A DNA stretch of 64,000 nucleotides, from NCBI GenBank assembly GCA_936928855.1, contig CAKZHZ010000046.1:1-64000 (forward strand). Direction: 5' to 3'. Positions 1-9,300 of this stretch are shown here, one piece after another. Under the pieces are notes generated by a model. It was given only the letters and a program-made list of their open reading frames with translations. It was not told the origin of the DNA and did not search any database. A program made the position numbers and the translations under genes. Every line of letters begins with the position of its first letter. Within the stretch, counting starts at the first letter, position 1. This DNA comes from an uncultured Polycyclovorans sp. GTDB lineage: Bacteria; Pseudomonadota; Gammaproteobacteria; Nevskiales; Nevskiaceae.

Positions 1-75
1 AGTGGTAGTTCAGTTGGTTAGAATACCGGCCTGTCACGCCGGGGGTCGCGGGTTCGAGTCCCGTCCACTCCGCCA
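1..75 (+). tRNA. tRNA-Asp (GTC), missing first two bases
   Basis: This is a cloverleaf with anticodon GTC at 33-35, a T-arm GGTTCGAGTCC and an encoded CCA at 73-75. The 3' acceptor strand CCACTCC pairs with AGTGG at the window edge, so the first two G residues lie just outside the window. It decodes GAC/GAU (aspartate). A strong terminator follows. Confidence 0.95.
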
Positions 76-90
76 CAGCTGAACGAAAAA

Positions 91-114
91 GGCGCCCACC
101 GGGCGCCTTTTTTT
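91..114 (+). terminator. Rho-independent terminator after tRNA-Asp
   Basis: A perfect 7-bp stem GGCGCCC/GGGCGCC (91-97 and 101-107) with a 3-nt loop is followed by a run of seven T (108-114) and preceded by a run of A. The arrangement suits termination of the tRNA transcript. Confidence 0.9.
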
Positions 115-228
115 GTTGGATGACCGCCGGCGGGTGTGAGGGATGGTGCGCGAGGCGCCGCCTGCCTTGCCCCGCGCCGGCCCAGTGTGCTTAGGTCCGG
201 AACCTCATACGACAGGGAGACCTCGCGC

Positions 229-1770
229 ATGGGCGCCTTGCACGCCGCAGACTACGCCGTTCTCGTCGGCTATCTGGTCATCGTCACCGTTATCGGTTGG
301 CGTGTCACGCGCCGCAGCCCTGATGCAGATGACCTTTTTCTGGCGGGTCGCTCGCTCGGGTGGGGAGTGGTGGGCCTGTCGCTGTTCGCCTCCAATATCT
401 CGTCCACGACGCTGATCGGCCTGCCGGGGGCGGCCTGGCAAAGTGGTATCTCGGTGGCCAACTACGAGTGGATGGCTGCGCTGGTGCTGGTGTTCAGCGC
501 CTTCTTCATCCTGCCGAAACTGCTCAGGGCGCGCGTCACCACGGTGCCGGAGTGGCTGGAGCGTCGTTTTGATCCGCGCCTGAGACGTTACCTGTCGGCG
601 GTCAGCATTTTTCTGTCGATCGTGCTGGACACGGCAGGCAGCCTCTATGCCGGTGCGCTGGTGCTGATGCTGTTCATTCCGGGGCTGGAACTGGGGTGGA
701 CCTGCGCCGCCATGGCGATTTTTGCCGGTCTCTATACGGCGGCAGGGGGGCTGCGCGCCGTGGTCTACACCGATGTGCTGCAGACCGTGGTACTGCTGCT
801 CGGGTCGTTGATCCTGTGCATCCTCGTGCTGGGTGAGTTCGACTACTCCTGGTCGCGCATTTCAAGCGCACTCGACCCCGATCGTCTCTCGCTGATCCGG
901 CCGCTCGACGACCCTGCGCTGCCCTGGCTCGGCACGTTGATCGGTCTGCCGGTGCTGGGCTTCTACTACTGGACCATGAACCAGTACGTGGCGCAGCGCC
1001 TGCTGGGCGCGCGGGATGTCGAGACGGCGACACGCGGTGCGCTGCTGGCGGCATTCCTGAAACTGCTGCCGCTGTTTCTCATGGTGTTGCCGGGAGCCCT
1101 CGCGGCCACCCTGTTCAGCGACCTCGAGCGGGCGGACACCGTGTTTCCCCGGTTGATCGCGGAGTATGCCCCGGTGGGGCTGTCCGGCCTGATTCTGGCG
1201 GGACTGATGGCGGCCATCATGTCCAGCGTCGACTCGGCATTGAACTCCGCCTCCACTCTCATCTCGGTGGATTTCGTGCGGGCACGGCGCCCCACCATCA
1301 GCCCGGTGGCGCTGGCGAGGGTCGGCCGCATCACCACGCTGACCCTGATGGCGTTGGCGGCAATCTGGGCGCCGATGATCGATCGGTTTCCGGGGTTGTT
1401 CGACTATCTGCAGCAGGGGTTCGCCTATGTCACGCCGCCCCTCGTGGCCGTCTTTCTGCTGGGGCGTTTCTGGCCCGGATTGACGGCCAGCGCAGCTCTG
1501 CGTGCTGTGATCAGCGGGCACGGTGTCAGCGCAGTGTGGTTTGTCGCAACCCAGTTGGGATGGCTGGAGGTTCACTTCACCATCGTCGCAGGGCTGCTGA
1601 CCGGCGTGTCGGCGCTGGCAGCGGTGGTCTGGCAGGCGCTGCTCCCCCCTGCGGTTGCGCGCGCCGCCGTGAGCGACGTTGCCGGGCACGCGCCGCAGCA
1701 TCGATCGCTGCAGGGGCTGGCCGTGTTGCTGGTTGCGCTGACGGCGGCGATGGTGATCGCGTTCTGGTAA
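229..1770 (+). CDS. Sodium:solute symporter (SSS family)
   Basis: This is a 513-residue polytopic membrane protein of the sodium/solute symporter family (SLC5-like), which couples Na+ entry to uptake of a sugar, organic acid or similar solute. Support comes from its length, roughly 13 hydrophobic segments, and the N-terminal family pattern: a short helix, then FLAGRSLGW, then a second helix with SNISSTTLIGLPG. The segment MAAIMSSVDSALNSAST in the middle of the protein matches the conserved region around the Na2 site, where Ser residues face sodium. The start chosen is ATG 229, which has AGGGAGA nine bases upstream; an in-frame ATG at 136 has no such site and would add a non-hydrophobic leader. 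The substrate cannot be read from the sequence. It stands alone between tRNA-Asp and a convergent gene. Confidence 0.88.
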   Translation: MGALHAADYAVLVGYLVIVTVIGWRVTRRSPDADDLFLAGRSLGWGVVGLSLFASNISSTTLIGLPGAAWQSGISVANYEWMAALVLVFSAFFILPKLLRARVTTVPEWLERRFDPRLRRYLSAVSIFLSIVLDTAGSLYAGALVLMLFIPGLELGWTCAAMAIFAGLYTAAGGLRAVVYTDVLQTVVLLLGSLILCILVLGEFDYSWSRISSALDPDRLSLIRPLDDPALPWLGTLIGLPVLGFYYWTMNQYVAQRLLGARDVETATRGALLAAFLKLLPLFLMVLPGALAATLFSDLERADTVFPRLIAEYAPVGLSGLILAGLMAAIMSSVDSALNSASTLISVDFVRARRPTISPVALARVGRITTLTLMALAAIWAPMIDRFPGLFDYLQQGFAYVTPPLVAVFLLGRFWPGLTASAALRAVISGHGVSAVWFVATQLGWLEVHFTIVAGLLTGVSALAAVVWQALLPPAVARAAVSDVAGHAPQHRSLQGLAVLLVALTAAMVIAFW

Positions 1771-1794
1771 GTGGCGGCGCAGTCGAGGCGGCGG

Positions 1795-3960
1795 TCAGCC
1801 CCGCCGCCACCGATGATAGGCCTCCACCCAGCGCAGCAGGCGCTGGGGTGCGTGGGCCTGCTTCCACTGGCCGGCGGCATACTTGCTCGCCTCCGCCAGC
1901 GTGGGGTAGACGTGGATCGTGCCCAGCAGCTTGTTGAGGCCGATGCCGTGACGCATGGCCAACACGTACTCGGCGATGAGATCCCCGGCCCGTGCCCCGA
2001 CCACGGTAGCGCCCAGAATGCGGTCCCGCCCAGGCGGGGTCAGTACCTTGACGAAGCCCTCGGTATCGCCTTCGGCAATGGCGCGGTCGAGCTCCGCAAG
2101 GGGATAGCGGGTCACTTCGTAGGCGATGCCGCGCGCCTCGGCTTCCCGCTCGTTGAGCCCTACGCGTGCCACCTCCGGGTCGGTGAAGGTGGCGTGCGGA
2201 ATCACCCGGTAGTCCACCTTGAAGGGCCCGCCGCGAAGCCACAGCAGGGGCGCAAACAGGCTGTTCACCGCCGCGTACCAGGCCATATGCGCCGCGGTAT
2301 GGGTGAACTGGTAGGGACCGGCGACATCGCCGCAGGCAAAGACGTTGGGCATCGAGGTCTGCAGCACCTCGTTGACCTCCAGGCGTTGTCCGGTGCGGAT
2401 GCCCAGTGTCTCCAGGCCAAAGCCCTCCAGCCGCGCCTGCCGCCCGACTGCGATCAGCAGCGTATCGAACGGGATTGGGGCCTCTCCCTGGGGACCCTGT
2501 ACGCGCAGCCGGCGCTCGCCGTCACCGGTCTCGACCGCCAGCGCCCGGGTGTCGAGGTGCACCGTTACGCCTTCCCTGCGGAAGCGTTGCGTCACGGTGT
2601 CGGCGACCTCGGCGTCTTCGCGCATCATCAATTGCGCTGCAGCTTCCACCAGAGTGACCTGACTGCCCAGGCGCGCGAAGGCCTGGGCCAGTTCGCATCC
2701 GATGGGACCGCCGCCGAGCACCACCAGGCGCCGCGGCAATGCCGGTAGCGACCAGACGGTTTCCGAGGTGACGTAATCGGTGTCGGCCAGGCCGGGCAGG
2801 GCCGGCACCACCGGCGCGGCGCCGGTGGCGATGATGATGTGCCGCGCCGTCAAACGGTGCTCCTCGCCATGTGCGTCGCGGATGACAACGGTCCACGGGT
2901 CGATCAGCCGGGCATGGCCGAGGCGGACATCCACGCCCATGGCGGTATAACGCGCGACCGAGTCGTGGGGTTCGATGGCGCCGATCACTGCGCGAACGCG
3001 CGCCATCACCCGGGTGAAGTCCACCCGCCCTGGTGCGGCCTCGATGCCGTACTCGGCGGCGCGGCCGATCTCGTGCTGTTGGTGCGCAGCCCGGATCAAG
3101 GCTTTTGACGGCACACAGCCGGTGTTGAGGCAGTCGCCCCCCATCTGCCGGCTCTCGACCAGGGTCACCCGGGCTTTCACCGCTGCGCCGATATAGGCGC
3201 TCACCAGTCCGGCGGCGCCACCGCCGATGACGATCAGATTGCGGTCAAAGCGGGCGGGTCGGCGATAGCCGCGGTAGGCACGCCGGGCGCGGAGGCGTTG
3301 ACTCAGGGCGCGTGCCACGAACGGAAACACGCCCAGCAGGGCAAAGGCCCCCAGCAGGCCAGGCGAGAGGATGCCGCCAAGGTGCTGCAACTGGCCGAGT
3401 TGCTGTCCGGCGTTCACGTACACAGCGGTTCCCGCGAGCATGCCGAGCTGGCTGACCCAGTAGAAAGTCCAGGTTCGGATCGGCGTCAGGCCCATCAACA
3501 GGTTCACCGCAAAGAAGGGAAACACCGGGACCAGCCGCAGGGAGAAAAGGTAGAACGCCCCATCACGCCGGATCCCCTCGTTGAGGGCGCGCAAACGGTC
3601 GCCCAGCCGCCGTTGGACGCCATCGCGCAGCAGATGGCGCGCCACCAGCATGGCCAGGGTTGCCCCGAGGCTTGAGGCAACGCTCACCAATGCCAGGCCC
3701 CACCAGAACCCGAAGAGCGCGCCGCCCGCCAAGGTCATGACGGCAGCGCCGGGCAGCGACAGGGCGGTCACCAGTACATAGATCGCGAAGTATCCGAAAG
3801 CCACCCGCAGCGGCGCCTCGGCCTTGAGCGTGGACAGCGTCTCGCGTTGCGCCTGCAGGCTTTCGAGGCGGAGGTACTGTCCGCCATCCAAGGCGAAGAA
3901 GCCGATGATCGTAAGCAGTACCGCAAGGAGCAACAGCGCGCGGGAGCGGGACATGGGCAC
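1795..3960 (-). CDS. TVP38/TMEM64 membrane domain fused to FAD-dependent disulfide oxidoreductase
   Basis: A 721-residue fusion. Residues 1-225 form a TVP38/TMEM64 (DedA-like, VTT) membrane domain with several helices. Residues 240-721 are a class I pyridine nucleotide-disulfide oxidoreductase, related to dihydrolipoamide dehydrogenase and mercuric reductase. The FAD motif VIGGGAAG is at 244-251 and the redox-active pair is in GGDCLNTGCVPSKA (Cys277, Cys282). The NAD(P) motif VVLGGGPIGCELAQ lies mid-domain, and the C-terminal HVYPTLAE keeps the His-Glu pair that acts as catalytic base. No N-terminal heavy-metal domain or C-terminal vicinal Cys pair is present, so mercuric reductase activity is unlikely. 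The fusion is seen in other proteobacteria; a membrane-anchored redox role is an inference and the electron acceptor is unknown. It is convergent with the symporter gene. Confidence 0.88.
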   Translation of the reverse strand: MPMSRSRALLLLAVLLTIIGFFALDGGQYLRLESLQAQRETLSTLKAEAPLRVAFGYFAIYVLVTALSLPGAAVMTLAGGALFGFWWGLALVSVASSLGATLAMLVARHLLRDGVQRRLGDRLRALNEGIRRDGAFYLFSLRLVPVFPFFAVNLLMGLTPIRTWTFYWVSQLGMLAGTAVYVNAGQQLGQLQHLGGILSPGLLGAFALLGVFPFVARALSQRLRARRAYRGYRRPARFDRNLIVIGGGAAGLVSAYIGAAVKARVTLVESRQMGGDCLNTGCVPSKALIRAAHQQHEIGRAAEYGIEAAPGRVDFTRVMARVRAVIGAIEPHDSVARYTAMGVDVRLGHARLIDPWTVVIRDAHGEEHRLTARHIIIATGAAPVVPALPGLADTDYVTSETVWSLPALPRRLVVLGGGPIGCELAQAFARLGSQVTLVEAAAQLMMREDAEVADTVTQRFRREGVTVHLDTRALAVETGDGERRLRVQGPQGEAPIPFDTLLIAVGRQARLEGFGLETLGIRTGQRLEVNEVLQTSMPNVFACGDVAGPYQFTHTAAHMAWYAAVNSLFAPLLWLRGGPFKVDYRVIPHATFTDPEVARVGLNEREAEARGIAYEVTRYPLAELDRAIAEGDTEGFVKVLTPPGRDRILGATVVGARAGDLIAEYVLAMRHGIGLNKLLGTIHVYPTLAEASKYAAGQWKQAHAPQRLLRWVEAYHRWRRG

Positions 3961-4042
3961 CTGAGCCGGCGAGAGACGCTCCTATGGTATCGCCGTTGCG
4001 GGGGCATCGGGCCGGCGCCCCGTGGGGGCTGAATTCGCTACT

Positions 4043-4207
4043 CTAGTGCGGTGCTTCCAACCAAGCGTTAGGAGATGGCGCGTGCGATTGAGTGCAGAGC
4101 GAGGCGCGAAGAGCAACGATAGCGGCCGCTATCGCAACGATGCGCAGCGAAGCGCTATGCTCAAGCGCGCCGCCAGAACGAGTGATTTGTTGGAAGCGCT
4201 GCACTAG
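4043..4207. repeat. 165-bp imperfect inverted repeat (MITE-like)
   Basis: The outer arms 4043-4060 and 4190-4207 pair over 18 positions, with only two G-T type pairs. A perfect 18-bp palindrome, CGATAGCGGCCGCTATCG, sits at 4117-4134. The outer arms and the central palindrome share almost the same centre (about 4125), and the sequence between them is partly symmetrical, so the whole block could fold as one long hairpin. It occupies most of the 331-base gene-free interval 3961-4291; outside it I see only the leader of the pirin gene. There is no convincing ORF inside. A small non-autonomous mobile element is the favoured reading. A bidirectional terminator is less likely because there is no T tract and the flanking genes diverge. 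Confidence 0.65.
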
Positions 4208-4291
4208 GTGACGCATGACAAGACTGCGCGCACCCTGGGGGCGCCTTGCGCCGCAGCCGGTGCCGTGCCTCCCACTACCGGAGTTCGTTCG

Positions 4292-5149
4292 ATGTCCAAG
4301 CTCATCAAACCCCAGGCCCGCGATATCGGATTTCCGGTGCGTCGGATTCTGCCTTCCGCCCAGCAGTGGATGGTGGGACCCTTCATTTTTCTCGACCACA
4401 TGGGCCCGGCCCGGTTTCCGGGGGGCACCACGGAAGGGGATGTCCGGCCCCACCCGCATATCGGTCTTGCCACGGTTACGTATCTTTTCAGCGGAGCCTT
4501 CATGCATCGCGACAGCCTGGGCGTGGTGCAGCGTATCGAGCCAGGCGCCGTCAATGTGATGGTGGCCGGTCGGGGTGTGGTGCACTCCGAACGGGTGCCG
4601 GAGGATATCCGGGCCGCCGGAACGGCAGTCGAGGGCATCCAGATGTGGATGGCGTTGCCAGTGGAGGCCGAGGAGGATGCCCCGGGTTTTCGTCACTACC
4701 CCGCAGAGGCGCTGCCGCGGGTGGATCGGGATGGCGGTGCGTTGCATCTGCTCATCGGCGAGCTGGATGGGCTGGTATCGCCGGCGGAGACCCGCACACC
4801 CACCTTGTTTGCGGTGCTGGAGTTGGCGCCGGGCGCACAATGGCGCCTGCCTGCGGGTGAAGGTGATCGCGCGCTCTACCTGGCCAGTGGTGGGCTTGCC
4901 GTGGACACCGAACCGTTGCCGCTCAACCATCTGATGGTGGTGGATGCCCAGCGCGACCTTCTGCTGACCAGCAGCGAGGGCGCCCGGGTGGTGATCATCG
5001 GCGGTACCCCCTATCCGGAAACCCGTCACATCGTCTGGAACTTCGTCTCCACGCGTCGCGAGCGGATCGAGCAGGCCCGGCAGGACTGGCGTTCGCAGCG
5101 CTTCGACCCGGTTCCGGGTGAGACCGAATTCATTCCCTTGCCGGAGTAG
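4292..5149 (+). CDS. Pirin family protein
   Basis: A 285-residue bicupin protein of the pirin family. The N-terminal half has the hallmark FIFLDHMGPARFPGG, followed by HPHIGLATVTYLFSGAFMHRD and VVHSERVP. These supply the metal-binding His/Glu cluster (HPHIGL, the His in MHRD, HSE) known in pirins, some of which are quercetin 2,3-dioxygenases while others act as regulatory redox sensors. The second cupin ends in a pirin-like IGGTPYPETRHIVWNFVST. The start ATG 4292 is chosen because GGAG lies eight bases upstream and the product begins as homologues do. An in-frame ATG at 4208 would begin at the edge of the inverted-repeat element and is unlikely. The physiological substrate is unknown. Confidence 0.9.
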   Translation: MSKLIKPQARDIGFPVRRILPSAQQWMVGPFIFLDHMGPARFPGGTTEGDVRPHPHIGLATVTYLFSGAFMHRDSLGVVQRIEPGAVNVMVAGRGVVHSERVPEDIRAAGTAVEGIQMWMALPVEAEEDAPGFRHYPAEALPRVDRDGGALHLLIGELDGLVSPAETRTPTLFAVLELAPGAQWRLPAGEGDRALYLASGGLAVDTEPLPLNHLMVVDAQRDLLLTSSEGARVVIIGGTPYPETRHIVWNFVSTRRERIEQARQDWRSQRFDPVPGETEFIPLPE

Positions 5150-5212
5150 GGGGCTGATCGGGCCGGCGTTACACTATGCGGCACTCTTCCAGTGTCACCA
5201 CGAGCCCCCATC

Positions 5213-5542
5213 ATGGCCGCCAAGTCCCGGCTCTATCGCATCAGCTTTCGCAATCACGACCAGATCTACGAGATCTACGCCCGTGAGGTCAGCCACGGCG
5301 CCATGCTGGGCTTCGTCGAGGTCGGCAAGCTGGTGTTTGGGGAGCGCAGCACCGTGGTGGTGGACCCGGCGGAGGAAAAGCTGAAGACGCAGTTCGAAGG
5401 CGTTGAGCGCTTCTATCTGCCGGTGCATGCCGTGATTCGCATCGACGAGGTGAAGCATCACGGCCCGGCCCGCATTACCGAGGCAGGGGATGGCGGCAAG
5501 GTCACCCCCTTCCCGGTGTATCCCACACTGCCGCAGCGCTGA
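5213..5542 (+). CDS. DUF1820 family protein
   Basis: A 109-residue soluble protein matching the gammaproteobacterial DUF1820 family: it opens with LYRISFRNHDQIYEIYAREV and carries VDPAEEKLK and FYLPVHAVIRIDEV. No catalytic motif is evident and the function is unknown. The start ATG 5213 fits family length; the ribosome site is weak. Its TGA overlaps the ATG of the following MBL-fold gene (TGATG), so the two are probably translated together and may act in one process, but the sequence does not say which. Confidence 0.85.
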   Translation: MAAKSRLYRISFRNHDQIYEIYAREVSHGAMLGFVEVGKLVFGERSTVVVDPAEEKLKTQFEGVERFYLPVHAVIRIDEVKHHGPARITEAGDGGKVTPFPVYPTLPQR

Positions 5543-6303
5543 TGCGTTTTGCCTCGCTCGGCTCCGGCAGCAAGGGCAACGGCACTCTGGTGGCCAGCGC
5601 CACCACCCGTGTGCTGATCGATTGCGGATTCACCCTCAAGGATGCCGAGCGCCGGTTGGCGCGGATGGGCATCGAGGCGGGCCAGCTGGCGGCCATCCTG
5701 GTCACCCACGAGCACGGCGATCACCTCGGTGGGGTGGGGCGCCTGGCGCGCCGACACGGGGTTCCGGTGTATCTGACCCATGGCACTGCGCGCAGCTGGC
5801 GCGATGCAGACGGGGTGGAAGTGCGGCGTTTCGATCCGGACCACGCCTTCGATGTCGGCGACCTCCATGTCGAACCTTTCGCGGTGCCGCATGACGCTGC
5901 GCAGCCCTGCCAGTTCCGCCTGTCCCATCAGGGGCGGCAGCTCGGTGTGGTGTCCGACCTCGGGCATGTGACGCCCCATGTCGTATCCCACCTGCAGGCC
6001 TGCGACGCCTTGCTGCTGGAATGCAATCACGATGTCGCCATGCTGGCCGATGGCCCGTACCCGTTCAGCCTGAAGCGCCGGGTGGGAGGCCATTTCGGGC
6101 ATCTCTCCAACCTGCAGGCAGCAAGCCTGCTGCGTCAACTGGACCGCAGCCGGCTGCAACATCTCATCCTCACCCACCTGTCGGAGGTCAACAACACCCC
6201 GCAGCTGGCGCGCGGTGCCATTCTCGAGGTGCTGGAAGAGGATCCCGAGTGGTGCCGGTGTGCCGATCAGAGCGAGGGCATGGCCTGGTGCGAGGTGGCC
6301 TGA
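5542..6303 (+). CDS. MBL-fold metallo-hydrolase (YycJ/WalJ-like)
   Basis: A 253-residue metallo-beta-lactamase-fold hydrolase. The family opening RFASLGSGSKGNGTLV and the dinuclear zinc motif THEHGDHLGG (about residues 55-64) are clear. Later metal ligands fit SDLGHVT, LECNHD and the final LTHLSEVNN. This set resembles the YycJ/WalJ group (COG1235), whose members have been linked to cell-wall regulation in Firmicutes and to 5' exonuclease activity in DNA repair; the role here is inferred only by family. It is coupled to the DUF1820 gene by a one-base overlap and followed after 61 bases by purL. Confidence 0.87.
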   Translation: MRFASLGSGSKGNGTLVASATTRVLIDCGFTLKDAERRLARMGIEAGQLAAILVTHEHGDHLGGVGRLARRHGVPVYLTHGTARSWRDADGVEVRRFDPDHAFDVGDLHVEPFAVPHDAAQPCQFRLSHQGRQLGVVSDLGHVTPHVVSHLQACDALLLECNHDVAMLADGPYPFSLKRRVGGHFGHLSNLQAASLLRQLDRSRLQHLILTHLSEVNNTPQLARGAILEVLEEDPEWCRCADQSEGMAWCEVA

Positions 6304-6364
6304 AGCGCGCGGCGGTTGCACTTCCGTGGGACAATACCGGGCTCGAATTCCCACCCCGCCTGCC

Positions 6365-9300
6365 ATGACCGTTCAACTGCTCAGCGGACTGCCACCGTAT
6401 TCCCCCTTTCGCCTGGAACGACTGGCCAGTGCGCTCGGGATCAAGGCGGCCGACATCCGCGTCTGTGAACTGTTCCTGGTGGAAGGCGAGGCTGACCCCG
6501 AGCGTCTCAGGGCGCTGTTGGGGCCCGGTGCGACGCAGTTGCCCGATGGAGACCTGACGCTTTACATCGTGCCGCGCGTCGGCACCCGGTCGCCCTGGTC
6601 CAGCAAGGCCACCGACATCGCCAGGGTGGCGGGACTCGAAGGGATCCGCCGGATCGAACGGGGTCGGGTCGTGGCGCTGCAGGGCGTGACCACGCTTACC
6701 GAGGCACAGCGCACCGCCCTGCATGACCCGATGATGGAGTCGGTGCTGACCGAGCCCGAGGCGCTCTCTCAGCTGTTTGCCCCGCAGGCTCCGCGGCCGC
6801 TGCGCACGGTCGACGTGCTGGGCGGCGGGCGTGAGGCGCTGGCACGCGCCAACGGGGAATGGGGGCTGGCCTTGTCCGGACCGGAGATCGACTATCTCGC
6901 GGATCATGCCCGCAGCGCCGGACGCAATCCCACCGATGCCGAGCTGATGATGTTCGCGCAGGTCAACAGCGAGCACTGTCGGCACAAGATCTTCAACGCC
7001 GCCTTCACCGTCGATGGCGAGGCCCAGCCGCATTCGCTGTTCCAGATGATTCGCATGACGCATGCCGCGGCGCCGGAGGGCGTGCTCTCCGCGTACAAGG
7101 ACAATGCCGCGGTGGTTGCCGGCCCTACGGCCATGCGCTGGTTCCCCGATGCCGATGGCATCTGGCGTGGCCACGACGAGCCCGTGCACCTGTTGATGAA
7201 GGTCGAAACCCATAACCATCCCACGGGCATCAGTCCGGACCCGGGTGCCGCCACCGGCAGCGGTGGCGAGATTCGCGACGAAGCGGCCACCGGGCGCGGC
7301 GGCAAGCCCAAGGCGGGACTGGTCGGATTCACCACGGCCAACCTGCGCATTCCCGGCTTCGAGCAGCCCTGGGAAGCGCCGTTGTCGCGGCCTGCGCGCA
7401 TGGCTTCGGCGTTGCAGATCATGCAGGAGGCGCCGATCGGCGGTGCCGCCTACAACAACGAGTTCGGGCGCCCCTGCCTCAACGGCTACTTCCGCACCTT
7501 GGAGATGATCACGCCCGATGGCCGCAACCGCGGGTATCACAAGCCGATCATGATAGCCGGCGGCTTCGGCAACATCCGGGACGGTCATGTCGAAAAGCAG
7601 GAAGTGGTGGAGGGCGCGCTGCTGCTGGTGCTGGGCGGGCCGGCCATGCTCATCGGGCTGGGTGGCGGTGCCGCCAGTTCCATGGCCACCGGCAGCTCCT
7701 CCGAAGCCCTCGACTTCGCCAGTGTGCAGCGGGCCAACCCCGAGCTGGAGCGTCGCTGTCAGGAAGTGATCGATGCCTGCTGGCAACTCGGTGAGGACAA
7801 CCCCATCCTGTCGATTCATGACGTCGGTGCCGGCGGGATTTCCAACGCCTTGCCGGAGCTGGTCGACGCCGATGGGCGCGGCGGTCATTTCCAGCTGCGC
7901 GACATCCAGTCCGCCGATCCGGCGCTGTCCCCGATGGAAATCTGGTGCAACGAAAGCCAGGAGCGCTATGTGCTCGCCATCCTGCCGGAAGGCCTGCCGG
8001 TCATCGAGGCCGCCTGTGCCCGCGAGCGTTGCCCGGTGGCGGTGGTGGGGCGCGCCACTGCCGAGGCGCAGCTGCGTGTCGAGGACGGGCGCGACGGCGG
8101 TTTTCCGGTCGATATGCCGATGCCGGTGTTGCTCGGTAAGCCCCCGCGCATGCAGCGCGAATCCCGGCGACAGGCGCCGCTGACGCGGCCGCTGTCGAAG
8201 ATTGCCGTTGAAGAGGCCGCGCGGCGCGTGCTGCGTTTGCCTGCCGTGGCGGCCAAGCATTTTCTGATCACCATCGGCGACCGCACCGTCGGCGGTCTGA
8301 GCGTGCGTGACCAGATGGTGGGACCGTGGCAGGTCCCGGTGGCGGACTGTGCGGTCACCGCCACCGGCTTTACCGCTGCGAGCGGTGAGGCGATGGCGAT
8401 GGGCGAGCGGCCACTGCTGGCGGTGCTGGATGCCGCGGCGTCCGGTCGCATGGCGGTCGGCGAGGCCCTGACCAATCTCGCGGCGGCGCCCATCGGTTCC
8501 CTGCGCGATGTGCGGCTGTCCGCCAACTGGATGGCTGCCTGTGGCAACGATGACGAGGACGCGCGCCTGTTCGACGCTGTCCGTGCCGTTGGTGAGCAGC
8601 TTTGCCCGACCTTGGGTGTGGCGATTCCGGTGGGCAAGGATTCGCTGTCGATGAAAACGCTGTGGACTTCACCGGAAGGCGAGGCCCACAAACAGACCGC
8701 GCCGGTCTCGGCCATCATCTCGGCCTTCGCCCCGGTGACCGACGTCCGTCGCAGCCTGACGCCGCAGCTGCGGTCCGAGGTCGACAGCGTGTTGTTGCTG
8801 GTGGATCTCGGCAATGGACGCAACCGCCTGGGGGGCAGCGCGCTCGCCCAGGTCTTCGGTGAGCTTGGCGAGACCGCGCCAGACCTGGATCAGCCCGCAC
8901 AGCTGAAGGCAGCCTGGGATCTCGTGCAGGCCTGGAATCACGACGGCCGTCTGCTCGCCTATCACGATCGCAGTGACGGCGGTCTGTTCGTCACCCTGTG
9001 CGAGATGGCGTTTGCAGGCCGCTGTGGCCTGCATATTGATCTGCCGCAGGGCGATCTTCTCGGGCAGATGTTTGCCGAAGAGCTCGGCATGGTGGTGCAG
9101 CTGCGGGTCGAGGATGCCGACCGCTTCGCCAGCGAGGGGCTGGCGGCGGGACTCACGGTACAGCGCCTGGGTCAGCCGCGCGCCGACGGCATCCTGCGTT
9201 TCTGCATGAACGGCGCCCAGCATTTCACCGCCGGGCGTGCCGAGCTGGAGCAGCTATGGGCCGAAACCAGCTACCGCATGGCGGCATTGCGGGATAACCC

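Noticed and set aside
4208..4291. Pirin start at ATG 4208
   Set aside because: It abuts the inverted-repeat element; ATG 4292 has a GGAG site and matches the family N-terminus.
6188..8260. Long open frame (about 690 codons) on the minus strand opposite purL
   Set aside because: It lies wholly opposite a motif-complete purL in high-GC DNA, has His/Arg/Gln-rich composition typical of an antisense shadow, and shows no domain motif.
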